A stretch of 64,000 nucleotides of DNA from ZC4RG30 sp965652645 (GCA_965652645.1 CBFGXE010000012.1:1-64000); one strand, 5' to 3'. Numbered from the stretch's first letter, positions 50,643 to 60,211 are shown. Numbers and translations are program-made. Notes: generated by a model from the letters alone, not told the origin.

Positions 50643-51469
50643 GCGCTGACTTCCTCGCCAGCATGGCAGCTTCCAGCCGCCGCCGGGTCGAGGAAGCGCG
50701 CCGGCTGCACAGCGATACCGAAGTGTGGCGCTGGGCCGAGAGTTCGCCGCCGCCGTCACGGCTGCGGCTTTCGGAACAGGGTTTTGACCTCATCGCCGAG
50801 GTGAAGCTGCGCTCGCCCGCGGTGGGGCAGCTGAAGGGCGGCGATGAAGATGTGCAGGCGCGTGTCACCTCCTATGCCCGCGCCGGTGCCGCGGCCGTGT
50901 CCGTGCTCACCGAACCGGAGCGCTTCGAGGGTTCGCTGGACCACCTGGAGCAGGCGGCGCGCGCCCTGCAGTCGGCCGGCCGGGTGCCGGCCATGCGCAA
51001 GGATTTCCTGGTCGATCCCTACCAGGTGGCCGAGGCGCGGCTCGCGGGTGCCGGCGGCATCCTCATCATCGTGCGCATGCTGCAGCGGGCGGAGCTGGAT
51101 GCCCTCATCGAGGCCGCCGCGAAGCTCGGCCTGTTCGTGCTGATCGAGACCTTCGACGAGGCCGACATCCGCGTGGCGCGCGATCTGCTCGACGCGCATT
51201 CCGGCCGCAAGGTGCCGCTGCTGCTGGGCATCAACAGCCGTGACCTGGTGACGTTGAAGGTGGTGCCGGGCAGGCTTGAGGAACTGGTGGGCCTGCTGCC
51301 CACCGGCGTGCCGCGCGTGGCCGAGAGCGGCGTGGCCGATGCCGCCGACGCCGCGCGCCTGGCGCGCGCCGGCTACGGTATGGCGCTGGTCGGCAGCGCG
51401 TTGATGACGGCGCCGGATCCGGCAACCTTGCTCAAGGACATGATTGCCGCCGGACGCGGGGCCCGCTGA
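50639..51469 (+). CDS. trpC: Indole-3-glycerol-phosphate synthase
   Basis: 276 residues, (beta/alpha)8 barrel. Signature segments are LIAEVKLRSPAVG (catalytic Lys), MRKDFLVDPYQV, LLLGINSRDL and AESGVADAADAARL. It is monofunctional; TrpF is a separate gene. Start GTG 50639 overlaps the trpD stop by four bases. Confidence 0.95.
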   Translation: MSADFLASMAASSRRRVEEARRLHSDTEVWRWAESSPPPSRLRLSEQGFDLIAEVKLRSPAVGQLKGGDEDVQARVTSYARAGAAAVSVLTEPERFEGSLDHLEQAARALQSAGRVPAMRKDFLVDPYQVAEARLAGAGGILIIVRMLQRAELDALIEAAAKLGLFVLIETFDEADIRVARDLLDAHSGRKVPLLLGINSRDLVTLKVVPGRLEELVGLLPTGVPRVAESGVADAADAARLARAGYGMALVGSALMTAPDPATLLKDMIAAGRGAR

Positions 51470-52089
51470 TGGCCTTCATCAAGATCTGCGGCATGACCGA
51501 CACGCGCGCCGTGGCCGCGGCGCTGGAGGCGGGCGCGGATGCCATCGGTTTCGTGTTCGCGCCCTCGGTGCGGCAGGTGACGCCGGCGCAGGCCGCGGCG
51601 CTGGCGCGTCCCGCGCGCGGGCGTGCGTTGTGCGTGGCGGTGACGCAGCATCCGGCCGTCGAGGTACTGGAGGAGATCGTCCACACCTTCCGGCCTGATG
51701 CCTGGCAGACGGACCTCGGGGACCTGCAGCGCCACGAGATGCCCGCGGGCATTGAAGTGTGGCCGGTGTTGCGCGGCGCGCCCGCCGCGCAGGTGGCGGA
51801 TGACCTGAAGGGTCGCCGCATCCTTTTCGAGGGACCCAGGAGCGGCACGGGCAAGGTGGCGGACTGGAGTGCCGCGCGCACCTTGGCCGCGCGCAGCGAG
51901 CTGATCCTGGCCGGCGGGCTGTCGCCGGCCAACGTGGAGGAGGCCATCGCCGCCGTGATGCCCTTCGGCGTGGATGTCTCCAGTGGCGTGGAAGAGGCGC
52001 CGGGCCGCAAGAGCCCGGCGCTGATCAGGGATTTTGTGGACCGTGCGCGCGGCGCCTTCGCGCGCGCCGGCATGGGAGAGCTGACATGA
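51469..52089 (+). CDS. trpF: Phosphoribosylanthranilate isomerase
   Basis: 206 residues. KICGMTDTRAVAAALEAGAD carries the catalytic Cys, and the phosphate site is LILAGGLSPANVEEAI followed by GVDVSSGVE with the catalytic Asp. One-base TGATG overlap with trpC and four-base overlap with trpB. Confidence 0.95.
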   Translation: MAFIKICGMTDTRAVAAALEAGADAIGFVFAPSVRQVTPAQAAALARPARGRALCVAVTQHPAVEVLEEIVHTFRPDAWQTDLGDLQRHEMPAGIEVWPVLRGAPAAQVADDLKGRRILFEGPRSGTGKVADWSAARTLAARSELILAGGLSPANVEEAIAAVMPFGVDVSSGVEEAPGRKSPALIRDFVDRARGAFARAGMGELT

Positions 52090-53333
52090 ATGCTGTGAAC
52101 AAGGCCGATGCGGAACGCCTGCTGGCGGAACTGCTGGCCGGCAGGCTGCCCGACGCCAACGGACGTTTTGGTCCCTATGGCGGGCGCTACATTCCCGAGA
52201 CGCTGGTGCCGGCCTTCGACCGGCTGGCCGCCGCGGTGAAGGACATCCTTCCTTCGGATGACTTCCGCGCCGAGCTGGCCGGCGAGCTGCGCGACTGGGT
52301 GGGTCGACCCACCGCGCTGTCGCCGATGCGCAACCTCAGCCGCCGCTGGGGCGCGGAGATCTGGTTCAAGCGCGAGGACCTGGCGCACACCGGCGCCCAC
52401 AAGATCAACAACTCGCTGGGCCAGGTGATCCTGGCGCGGCGCATGGGCGCGAAGCGCATCGTGGCCGAGACGGGCGCCGGCCAGCACGGCGTGGCCACGG
52501 CAGCAGCCTGTGCGCGCGTGGGCCTGCCCTGCACCGTGTACATGGGCGAGGTGGACATGGCGCGCCAGGCGCCAAACGTGGGCCGCATGCGGCTGATGGG
52601 CACCAACGTCGTGCCGGTGACCAGTGGCGACCGCACGCTGCGTGCGGCCATCGACGAGGCCTTCCGCGACTGGGTTTCCGATCCGGACAACACCTATTAC
52701 TGCCTGGGATCGGCGCTGGGTCCGCATCCCTATCCCTACCTGGTGCGCGAACTGCAGGCCGTGATAGGCCGCGAGGCGCGCGCGCAGATCCAGCAGCGCA
52801 CTGGCGGGCTTCCCGATGTGCTGGTGGCCTGCGTGGGTGGTGGCTCCAATGCCATCGGCCTGTTCCATGCCTTCCTCGGCGACGCGTCGGTGAAGATCTA
52901 CGGCGTGGAGGCGGGTGGTCGTGGTCCGGGCCTGGGCGACAACGCCGCGCGCATGGCCACCGGCCGCCCCGGCGTGCTGCACGGCACGTATTCGCTGTTG
53001 CTGCAGGACGAGGATGGCCAGGTGCAGGAGACGCACTCGGTGTCCGCCGGCCTCGACTACTCCGGCGTCGGCCCCGAACACGCGCTGCTGCGCGACATCG
53101 GCCGCGCTGAATACTTGATGGCGCTGGACAAGGACGCGCTGGATTGCGTGGAGGAGTGCAGCACCTTTGAAGGTGTGCTGCCTGCGCTGGAGAGCGCGCA
53201 TGCCCTGTGGGGCGCGCGCGAGCTGGCGAAGCGTTATCCCGGCAAGCGCATCCTGGTCGGCCTTTCCGGTCGTGGCGACAAGGACATGCCGACGCTGCAG
53301 TCCACGCTGCTGGCCGGCAAGGGGGCAGCATGA
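52086..53333 (+). CDS. trpB: Tryptophan synthase beta chain
   Basis: 415 residues. The PLP lysine lies in REDLAHTGAHKINNSLGQ, the substrate loop in ETGAGQHG, and the cofactor phosphate site in VGGGSNAIG. It condenses indole with serine. It is the standard TrpB1 type, encoded immediately before trpA with a four-base overlap. Confidence 0.97.
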   Translation: MNAVNKADAERLLAELLAGRLPDANGRFGPYGGRYIPETLVPAFDRLAAAVKDILPSDDFRAELAGELRDWVGRPTALSPMRNLSRRWGAEIWFKREDLAHTGAHKINNSLGQVILARRMGAKRIVAETGAGQHGVATAAACARVGLPCTVYMGEVDMARQAPNVGRMRLMGTNVVPVTSGDRTLRAAIDEAFRDWVSDPDNTYYCLGSALGPHPYPYLVRELQAVIGREARAQIQQRTGGLPDVLVACVGGGSNAIGLFHAFLGDASVKIYGVEAGGRGPGLGDNAARMATGRPGVLHGTYSLLLQDEDGQVQETHSVSAGLDYSGVGPEHALLRDIGRAEYLMALDKDALDCVEECSTFEGVLPALESAHALWGARELAKRYPGKRILVGLSGRGDKDMPTLQSTLLAGKGAA

Positions 53334-54121
53334 GCCAGGCCCCGGCACAGCAGCTGGCCGAAACGCTGCGCAACGTGCGGCGCGAGCGCGTGGCGCTGGT
53401 GGCCTTCCTCACCGCGGGTTTCCCGTCGAAGGAGAATTTCCGCGACGACCTGATCGCGCTGGCGGAAGAGGCCGACGTGGTGGAGATCGGCGTGCCGTTC
53501 ACCGATCCCATGGCCGACGGCGTCACCATCCAGCGCTCGAGCTTCGCGGCCCTGGCGCAGGGCGTGAGCCTGGCGTGGATCCTCGACACGCTGAAGTCCA
53601 TGCCGAAGCTGAAGGCGAAGCTGGTGTTCATGGGCTACTTCAATCCCATGCTGGCCTACGGCCTGCCGAAGCTGGCGGCCGACGCCGCGGCGGCGGGCAT
53701 CTGCGGTTTCATCGTGCCCGACCTGCCGATCGAGGAAAGTGCGCAGTTCGAGCACGCGCTGGGCCAGCACGGACTGGCGATGATCCGCATGGTCACGCCG
53801 GTCACGCCGCCGGAGCGCCTCACCCAGCTTTGCCGCAGCGCGCAAGGTTTCGTGTACGCCGTCTCGATGACCGGCACCACGGGCCGTTCGGTGAGCACCG
53901 GCAGCGGCGGGGTGGCGAAGGAGGTGCTGGACTACCTCGATCGCGTGCGCACGCTGTCCCCCGTGCCTGTGTGCGCGGGGTTCGGCATCCGCGAGCATGC
54001 CCAGGTGGCGGCCCTGGCCCCGCATGTGGATGGCGTGGTGGTGGGATCTGCGGTTATCGAAGCCATGGAGAAAGGAGACTCGCCGGCCGGACTGTTGCGG
54101 CGCCTGCGCGGCGGAAAGTAG
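53330..54121 (+). CDS. trpA: Tryptophan synthase alpha chain
   Basis: 263 residues from ATG 53330, overlapping the trpB stop; the frame upstream is inside trpB. Catalytic Glu and Asp lie in VVEIGVPFTDPMADG. The phosphate site includes GFGIREHAQV and GVVVGSAVIEAM. It cleaves indole-glycerol phosphate and channels indole to TrpB. Last biosynthetic gene of the operon. Confidence 0.96.
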   Translation: MSQAPAQQLAETLRNVRRERVALVAFLTAGFPSKENFRDDLIALAEEADVVEIGVPFTDPMADGVTIQRSSFAALAQGVSLAWILDTLKSMPKLKAKLVFMGYFNPMLAYGLPKLAADAAAAGICGFIVPDLPIEESAQFEHALGQHGLAMIRMVTPVTPPERLTQLCRSAQGFVYAVSMTGTTGRSVSTGSGGVAKEVLDYLDRVRTLSPVPVCAGFGIREHAQVAALAPHVDGVVVGSAVIEAMEKGDSPAGLLRRLRGGK

Positions 54122-54142
54122 GCTTTCCGCCCTGGGGCCACC

Positions 54143-55360
54143 TTGAGAATCCGGATCGCCAATTCACGCGGCGCACCCGCGTTGGGCATCACGTTGATGC
54201 TCGCCAGCCTGTCGATGATCAGTCCGCTGTCCATCGACACCTTCCTGCCGTCCTTTCCGACCATCGCGGAGGAATACGGCATCAGCGACTGGAAGGTGCA
54301 GCAGATCATCACCGCCTACCTGCTGCCCTTCGCCTGCTTTGCGCTGGTGCACGGGCCGCTGTCCGATGCGCTGGGGCGGCGGCGCGTGGTGATCGGCGGA
54401 CTGGTGCTCTATACCGCAGGTTCGGTCGGCTGTTTCCTCGCACCCAGCTTCGGTGCGCTGCTGTTCTGCCGCGTGCTGCAGGGGCTGGCGGCCGGCATCG
54501 GTCCCACCGTGGCGCGCGCGGTGGTGCGCGACATGTTCGACGGGCCGAACGCGCAGAAACTGATGAGCAGCATGATGCTGGTATTCTCGCTGGCGCCGGC
54601 CATCGCACCGGTGATCGGCGGCTGGGTGCATGTGTCGCTGGGCTGGCGCTGGGTGTTCGGCATGCTGGTGGTGATGGGCGGCGTGTTGATGGTCACCTGC
54701 AGCCTGCTGCTGCCGGAGACCCATCCGCCCGAACGCCGCACGCCCTTCCGCGTGGGTCCCCTGATCGGCAACTGCTGGCGGGTGGCCACCGGCCCGGCGT
54801 TCTTCCTGCTGGCGGTGTCGGCCGCGCTGGCCATTGCCTCGCTGTTCATCTACGTGGGCTCGGCGCCCGCCATCATCCTGGACGTGTGGGGGCTGAAGGA
54901 AACGCAGTTCCACTACATCTTCCTGCCCATCGTGGCCGGCTTCATGATCTCCTCGTTCATGAGCGGCCGCATGGCCGGCACCGTGGAACGCGACATGCAG
55001 CTGCGCATCGGCTTTGCGCTGCTGTGTGCCTCGGCGGGCATCGGTGCGCTGGCGCATGCGCTGCCGGGCGAGGTGCCCATCTTCTTCGTGCAGGTGCTGT
55101 GGTTCGCCATGGCCCTGGGCGCGCAGCTCACCTATCCGGTGCTGTCGCTGGAGATGATCGACATGCACCCGGAGGCACGCGGCGCGGCCGCCTCGGTGCA
55201 GTCGTTCGTGGCGCTGGGCATCGGCGCCGTCGTGATGGGCATGGTGGCGCCCATGCTCGACGGCAACCTGCAGCACCTGGCCCTGATCTCGCTGGCCGGC
55301 AGCGCGGTGGCGTGGTTTGCCTGGCGCGCGGGGGCGTCGCTGAATGCGCACGCCCGCTGA
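54143..55360 (+). CDS. Bcr/CflA-type MFS drug exporter
   Basis: 405 residues, twelve helices. Motif A in the loop after TM2 is GPLSDALGRRRVVIGG, and the TM4/5 region has RVLQGLAAGIGPTVARAVVRD, typical of Bcr/CflA efflux proteins. The start is TTG 54143. Only 21 bp separate it from trpA and no terminator is visible, so it may be cotranscribed with the trp operon. Confidence 0.88.
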   Translation: MRIRIANSRGAPALGITLMLASLSMISPLSIDTFLPSFPTIAEEYGISDWKVQQIITAYLLPFACFALVHGPLSDALGRRRVVIGGLVLYTAGSVGCFLAPSFGALLFCRVLQGLAAGIGPTVARAVVRDMFDGPNAQKLMSSMMLVFSLAPAIAPVIGGWVHVSLGWRWVFGMLVVMGGVLMVTCSLLLPETHPPERRTPFRVGPLIGNCWRVATGPAFFLLAVSAALAIASLFIYVGSAPAIILDVWGLKETQFHYIFLPIVAGFMISSFMSGRMAGTVERDMQLRIGFALLCASAGIGALAHALPGEVPIFFVQVLWFAMALGAQLTYPVLSLEMIDMHPEARGAAASVQSFVALGIGAVVMGMVAPMLDGNLQHLALISLAGSAVAWFAWRAGASLNAHAR

Positions 55361-55772
55361 CCGGGCGAGGGGCACTTCAAACGCGCGGCCTCTCACGGAC
55401 CGCGAGATGCAGGCGCTGCGGCCCTACATTCCGCAGGCAGACCTGGATTGCGCGCGTATCCATGAGGGCGTCGTGCCGCGTTACCTGCCGCGCCGTTACA
55501 TCGGCATCGCGCGTGGCAACCATGTGTATTTCCGTCCCGGGACCTATGCGCCCCATACGGCCAGGGGCCTGGCCCTGCTGGGCCATGAGCTGGTGCACGT
55601 CGGACAGTACCGCCGCGGCGCGACCTGGTTGAGTTTCCTGCTGTCCTATGCCCGGCATGGGTACCGGAACAGCCCGCTGGAGGTTGCCGCGCGCGCGGTG
55701 CAGGAGCGCATCGCGCGTGAGCTGGGAAGTGGCGGCCCGGCAGCCGGGCCGCGGACGGACCACCACTCCTGA
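55344..55772 (+). CDS. DUF4157-like putative zinc-binding protein with HExxH motif
   Basis: 142 residues. The HExxH motif is in LLGHELVHVGQYRRG (about residues 79-93), preceded by HVYFRPGTYAPHTARG. This is the DUF4157 layout, a family usually attached to toxin or phage-tail-like systems but here as a short stand-alone protein. No signal peptide. The ATG overlaps the MFS gene end by 17 bases. Catalysis is unproven. Confidence 0.75.
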   Translation: MRTPADRARGTSNARPLTDREMQALRPYIPQADLDCARIHEGVVPRYLPRRYIGIARGNHVYFRPGTYAPHTARGLALLGHELVHVGQYRRGATWLSFLLSYARHGYRNSPLEVAARAVQERIARELGSGGPAAGPRTDHHS

Positions 55773-55797
55773 AGTGCAAGGGACGGTGCGGGTCGGG

Positions 55798-56160
55798 CTA
55801 TTTCACCCGCTTGGCCACCACCTCGGCCACCGCGTTGCCGGCCACGGCGCCGCGCTGCAGCTTCAGTTCATCGCCGACCAGCTTGCCGGTCCACTCCACC
55901 TTGGTCTCCGCATTGTTCAGGTTGCGCAGCACGTGGAAGGAAACCTCGTCGCCCTTCACCTTCAGGTCCTTCAGCTCCACCGGTCCCGGCTGGGCGGCGT
56001 TGTCCAGCGTGCCGGTGACCTTCTCACCCTGGGACTTGAACTCGAAGGTGATCTCGGACTGGCCGACCGTCCCGGCCCACTTGCCATCGATGCCGGCGGC
56101 CGAAGCCACCGCGGTGCCCAGCAGGGCGGCCAGCAGGACGGATGCCTTGAAGATTCTCAT
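55798..56160 (-). CDS. Small exported beta-rich protein
   Basis: 120 residues, family not recognised. A clear signal peptide (MRIFKASVLLAALLGTAVASA) is followed by a beta-barrel-like domain with the repeated pattern of short strands (GIDGKWAGTVGQSEITFEF, VEWTGKLVGDELKLQR). A GGGGGAAT ribosome site precedes ATG 56160. Similar lipocalin-like small domains occur as periplasmic proteins of unknown role. Confidence 0.75.
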   Translation of the reverse strand: MRIFKASVLLAALLGTAVASAAGIDGKWAGTVGQSEITFEFKSQGEKVTGTLDNAAQPGPVELKDLKVKGDEVSFHVLRNLNNAETKVEWTGKLVGDELKLQRGAVAGNAVAEVVAKRVK

Positions 56161-56441
56161 GTCGATTCCCCCGGAAAACGTGCGGACTGATGCGCCAATG
56201 ACTCTACTGGTGGACCGCAGGGCCGCAACAACGCGATGAAGGAGCCCGCGCGGGAGCGGTTATCACCCCCGCGGAGGAGGGCCAGCCGCGACCTGCGTCC
56301 ACACCCCGGAACCGGTGCGGTCGCCTCGCGAGTGGTGGCGCAGTCCGGCCATTGGCGCGAGACTGCGCTCCGGAAGCAAGGCTTCCACCACGACAACCGG
56401 CCAGGCTGGCGCCTGCGCCTCTTCAGGGGAACCACAAAGAC

Positions 56442-56963
56442 ATGAACATCGATCGCGCCGTGCGCATCAGCCTCCTTGCCGTCGCCGCCAGCCTGGCCGG
56501 GTGCGGCACATCATCCGGTGACCAGGGGGCGGTGCAGAATTACCTCGACCGCCAGGCCATCGAGACCACGCTGGTGCGCTACTCCACGGGGCTGGATACC
56601 TTCGATGCGGAGGTCTACGCCTCGGCCTTCACCGAGGATGCCGAATTCTCGATGGAAGACACCGTCTACCGCGGCCGCGCGGAGATCAGCAAGGTGATCA
56701 CCGACATGGTGGCCGACCGCGCGAAGCGCTCGGCCGACGATGATCCCGCCAACGATCCGCCGCCCAGCATGCACCACGTGATGACCAATGCCGTCATCGA
56801 CATCACCAGCCCGACCACCGCCACCCATCGCTCCTACTGGATGACGGTGAACGGCGGGCCGGACATGTACAGCTTCCGCATCGCCGCGCAGGGCAGGTAT
56901 GAGGATGAGCTGGTGAAACGCGATGGGGAGTGGCTGATCCACCGGCGCAGGATCATGAACTAG
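56442..56963 (+). CDS. SnoaL/NTF2-like lipoprotein
   Basis: 173 residues from ATG 56442, with AGGGGAA about 10 nt upstream. The lipobox is LAGC (Cys about 21). The domain resembles the SnoaL/NTF2 fold: YLDRQAIETTLVRYSTGLDT, then FTEDAEFSMEDTVYRGRAEI and a C-terminal strand ending EWLIHRRRIMN. The members are enzymes or binding proteins with diverse ligands. In the 281-bp gap upstream (56161-56441) I see only a small hairpin (GGAAGC-AAG-GCTTCC, 56372-56386). Its stop overlaps the ubiB stop on the other strand. Confidence 0.82.
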   Translation: MNIDRAVRISLLAVAASLAGCGTSSGDQGAVQNYLDRQAIETTLVRYSTGLDTFDAEVYASAFTEDAEFSMEDTVYRGRAEISKVITDMVADRAKRSADDDPANDPPPSMHHVMTNAVIDITSPTTATHRSYWMTVNGGPDMYSFRIAAQGRYEDELVKRDGEWLIHRRRIMN

Positions 56964-58609
56964 CGTCCCTTCCAGGTCCGCCGCAGCAGCCAGAGCGTCC
57001 CGCCGGCCGCGAGCACCCAGCCGATCCACCGCGGCTCGGTGCGCGCGGCCAGCCAGATCACGCCGGACAGCAGCACCAGCGCCGCCGCCACCTGCGCTCC
57101 CGCGCCCGCCCGCCGCTGCGCCCCGCGCAGTTCCTCCTGCCGGTGCGCGTCCGCCGCAAAGCCCGACCCCGACGGTCGCGGCCGCGCCGCCTCCACCACC
57201 GTCTGGCGCACCGCCAGCGGTGAATGCTCCAGCGCCGCCAGCAGCTCCGGCATCTGCTTCCACAGCCGCCGCGCCACGTTCACCGGGTGGTGCTTCTCGC
57301 GCATCCACTCGCGCAGGATGGGGCTGGCCGTCTTCCAGATGTCCAGCTCGGGATACAGCTGCCGCCCCAGTCCCTCGATGTTGAACATGGTCTTCTGCAG
57401 CAGCAGCAGCTGCGGCTGGATGCGCGCATCAAAGCGCCTGAGCGCCTCGAACAGCCGCAGCAGCACCACCGAGAAGGAGATGTCCTTCAGCGGCCGGTCG
57501 AAGATGGGCTCGCAGATGGTGCGGATGGCCGACTCCATCTCCTCCACGCGGATGTCATGCGGCACCCAGCCGGACTCCACGTGCAGCACCGCCACGCGGC
57601 GGTAGTCGCGGTCGAACACGGCGAGGAAGTTCTGCGCCAGGTAGTCCTGGTCCCGCGCATCCAGCGTGCCGACGATGCCGAAGTCCACCGCCGCGTAGCG
57701 CGGCTCGGCCGGGTCATCGGCAATCACGAAGATGTTGCCGGGATGCATGTCGGCGTGGAAGAAATTGTGCCGGAACACCTGCGTGAAGAAGATGGCCACG
57801 CCGTTCTCCGACAGCCGGCGGAAGTCCACGCCCAGCGCGCGCAGGCGATCGATGTCGCCGATGGGAATGCCGTGGATGCGCTCCATCACCATCACGTTGT
57901 CGCGGCACAGGTCCCAGTACACCTCGGGTACGTGCAGGCGCGGGTCGCCGGCGAAGTTGCGCTTCAGGTGCGCGGCGTTGGCCGCCTCGCGCATCAGGTC
58001 CAGCTCGTCGAGGATGGTGCGCTCGTATTCGCGTACCACGTCCACCGGACGCAGGCGCGCGGCCTCGGCAGAATGGCGCGCGGCATGACGCGCCAGGGCA
58101 TGGAGTACCTCGATGTCCCGCGCGATCACCTCGCGCATGCCGGGGCGCAGGATCTTCACGATCACTTCCCGCCCGTCGGTGAGCGTGGCGGCATGCACCT
58201 GCGCGATGGACGCCGCGGCCAGCGGCACGGTGTCGAAGTGACTGAACACGGAGTCGAGGGGCTGCCCCAGTGCCTCCTCGGCCAGGCGCCGCGCCAGTTC
58301 GCCGTCGAAGGGCGGCACGCGGTCCTGCAGCTTCACCAGCTCGTCGGCGATGTCGGCCGGCAGCAGGTCGCGGCGCGTGGAGATGGCCTGCCCGAACTTC
58401 ACGAACACCGGCCCCAGCTCCACCAGCGCCTCGCGCAGGCGGGCGCCGCGGGTGCCGTCGCGCCGCGACTGGAACCACAGCCAGGGCGAGACGGCCTCGA
58501 TCAGCCGCAGCCGGCCATGCACGCCGGTGCCGCGCGCGAATTCGATCAGCCCGTGGCGGGCGAGGGCGCGCTGGATGGCGATGAGCCGGGCGAGCACGCG
58601 CAGCTTCAC
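56960..58609 (-). CDS. ubiB: Ubiquinone biosynthesis protein UbiB (protein-kinase-like ATPase)
   Basis: 549 residues. The KxGQ-type motif is VFVKFGQAISTRRDLLP. The UbiB-specific segments AAASIAQVHAATLTDG, VMERIHGIPIGD, FFHADMHPGNIFV and AVDFGIVGTL complete the atypical kinase fold. Two C-terminal membrane helices (about 503-523 and 527-545) anchor it. It supports ubiquinone synthesis. GTG 58609 overlaps the ubiJ stop. Confidence 0.95.
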   Translation of the reverse strand: MKLRVLARLIAIQRALARHGLIEFARGTGVHGRLRLIEAVSPWLWFQSRRDGTRGARLREALVELGPVFVKFGQAISTRRDLLPADIADELVKLQDRVPPFDGELARRLAEEALGQPLDSVFSHFDTVPLAAASIAQVHAATLTDGREVIVKILRPGMREVIARDIEVLHALARHAARHSAEAARLRPVDVVREYERTILDELDLMREAANAAHLKRNFAGDPRLHVPEVYWDLCRDNVMVMERIHGIPIGDIDRLRALGVDFRRLSENGVAIFFTQVFRHNFFHADMHPGNIFVIADDPAEPRYAAVDFGIVGTLDARDQDYLAQNFLAVFDRDYRRVAVLHVESGWVPHDIRVEEMESAIRTICEPIFDRPLKDISFSVVLLRLFEALRRFDARIQPQLLLLQKTMFNIEGLGRQLYPELDIWKTASPILREWMREKHHPVNVARRLWKQMPELLAALEHSPLAVRQTVVEAARPRPSGSGFAADAHRQEELRGAQRRAGAGAQVAAALVLLSGVIWLAARTEPRWIGWVLAAGGTLWLLRRTWKGR

Positions 58610-59208
58610 GGTGCCTTCCCCCGCGATTCCAGCGCCGCGATGCGCGCCGCGAGCCGGTCCACATGTTCGCGCAGCATGTCCACGCCCTCGATGAACTGCC
58701 GCGCCTCGGCTTCGGGCACCAGCAAGCGCTTCTCGTGGGCCAGGTATTCGCCCACGTTCGCCGCCTGGGTGTTCACGCTGGCGCGGCCGAAGTCCAGCGC
58801 CTTGCGCACCAGCGAGCCGATGCCGAAGGCGGGCACGTCGCCGATCACCCGCGCCAGTCCCGCCTCGATGTCGGGACGCAGCAGCATGGCCAGCTCCTGG
58901 AAGCGGGCGCCGGCCTCGGCATCACCGGTGAGCGTCACGTCGCCGCGGCGGATCACCGCCGCCGGATCATCCGCCCGCAGCAGCGCCAGCATCGACAGTG
59001 GCGTGCCGGAAAGGGTCACTTCCGCCCCGGTGGTGTCGCCGCGCCGCAGCTGCAGTCGCCCGCCGTCGGCGTGGGCCGTGACCTCCCAGGGAGAATGGCG
59101 CACCACCACGCGCATGCGCCGGCCTTCCAGCTGCGACAGCAGTTCGCGGGCGCGCGGCGAGCCTTCGACCTGGGCGTCGATCAGGTGCTGCAGTCGTTCG
59201 GTGAGCAT
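58606..59208 (-). CDS. ubiJ: Ubiquinone biosynthesis accessory factor UbiJ (SCP2 domain)
   Basis: 200 residues. An SCP2-type lipid-binding domain (about 20-115, with LQLRRGDTTGAEVTLSG and DVTLTGDAEAGARFQE) is followed by a coiled-coil C-terminus. UbiJ, with UbiK, organises the soluble Ubi complex. Position between ubiE and ubiB, with 1- and 4-base overlaps, is diagnostic. Confidence 0.9.
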   Translation of the reverse strand: MLTERLQHLIDAQVEGSPRARELLSQLEGRRMRVVVRHSPWEVTAHADGGRLQLRRGDTTGAEVTLSGTPLSMLALLRADDPAAVIRRGDVTLTGDAEAGARFQELAMLLRPDIEAGLARVIGDVPAFGIGSLVRKALDFGRASVNTQAANVGEYLAHEKRLLVPEAEARQFIEGVDMLREHVDRLAARIAALESRGKAP

Positions 59209-59960
59209 CAGTACACGTAACCGCGGTGCACCGCGACCACGCCGCCGGATAGGTTCTGGTAGCTGCAGTTCTCGAGGCCCGCATCGCGCATCATGCCAAG
59301 CAGCGTCTCCTGGTCCGGATGCTTGCGGATGGACTCGGCGAGGTAGCGGTAGCTGTCCGCATCATTGGCCACCACCTTGCCGAGCAGGGGCAGCACGCGG
59401 AAGGAGTAGGCATCGTAGAGCGGTCGCAATGCCGGCACCGCAAGCTGCGAGAATTCCAGCACGATGAGCTGGCCGCCGGGCCGCAGCACGCTGCGCATCG
59501 AGCGCAATGCCGCGGCCTTGTCCGTCACGTTGCGCAGGCCGAAGCCGATGGTGACGCAGTCAAAGTAGCCGGGGCGGAACGGCAGGCACTCCGCGTTCGC
59601 CTGCACCACGCGCGAGTTGGCAACGAACCCGGCATCAATGAGGCGGTCGCGTCCACGCCGCAGCATCTCGCGATTGATGTCGGTGAGTACCACCAGACCC
59701 TGCTCGCCCACCTGCTTCAGCATGCCCAGCGAGAGATCGCCGGTGCCGCCGGCCACATCCAGTGCGCGCTGTCCGGGCCTGAGGTTGGTGCACGACAGCG
59801 TGAAGCGCTTCCACAGCCGGTGCGTGCCCGCCGACATCAGGTCGTTCATCAGGTCGTAGTTGCCCGCGACCGAGTCGAACACGCCCCGCACGCGCCGCGC
59901 CTTCTCGGACCAGGGCACCTGCTCGAAGCCGAAGTCCGTTATTCCCGTGTTCTGTTCCAT
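59208..59960 (-). CDS. ubiE: Ubiquinone/menaquinone C-methyltransferase
   Basis: About 250 residues from ATG 59960. In-frame GTGs at 59963 and 59978 are alternatives. SAM site: [16 protein letters not shown]. The UbiE signatures [18 protein letters not shown] and [18 protein letters not shown] are both present. It methylates C-2 of demethoxyquinol intermediates. First gene of ubiE-ubiJ-ubiB. Confidence 0.95.
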   Translation of the reverse strand: MEQNTGITDFGFEQVPWSEKARRVRGVFDSVAGNYDLMNDLMSAGTHRLWKRFTLSCTNLRPGQRALDVAGGTGDLSLGMLKQVGEQGLVVLTDINREMLRRGRDRLIDAGFVANSRVVQANAECLPFRPGYFDCVTIGFGLRNVTDKAAALRSMRSVLRPGGQLIVLEFSQLAVPALRPLYDAYSFRVLPLLGKVVANDADSYRYLAESIRKHPDQETLLGMMRDAGLENCSYQNLSGGVVAVHRGYVY

Positions 59961-60148
59961 CACCTGTCCATTAAACACTGCCGCGGCAATTTAAATCTAT
60001 TCGATACGCTGCGTTTTCGGCACGCGGGTTGCTAAACGACCAATTCTGTTGCCCGAAAGACTAGCTTTCTGGTCATAGCTGGCGCATGATCGCCCGCGGT
60101 TCGGCGCTTGGGGAAAGCATCGAGCCAATGGGGGTCTTGTCAAAGTTC

Positions 60149-60179
60149 GGCCGGACATGAAGTCCGGCCTTTCTTTTTT
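60149..60179 (+). terminator. Intrinsic terminator, plus strand
   Basis: GGCCGGAC (60149-60156), loop ATGAA, GTCCGGCC (60162-60169), then TTTCTTTTTT to 60179. Perfect 8-bp stem with a good T tract. There is no T tract on the minus strand, so it is directional. The transcript it ends is unknown. Confidence 0.85.
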
Positions 60180-60211
60180 CCACGTCCTGATCCTGCATCT
60201 CCGGGGCATTG

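Noticed and set aside
53167..55632. 821-codon plus-strand frame through trpB end, trpA and the MFS gene
   Set aside because: It overlaps three clear genes in another frame and shows no domain.
56372..56386. Hairpin GGAAGC-AAG-GCTTCC before the SnoaL-like lipoprotein
   Set aside because: Short stem, no T tract and no promoter elements around it; not supported as terminator or operator.
60086..60160. 24-codon open frame before the terminator
   Set aside because: No ribosome site, and the stop lies in the terminator loop; more likely chance within a non-coding stretch.
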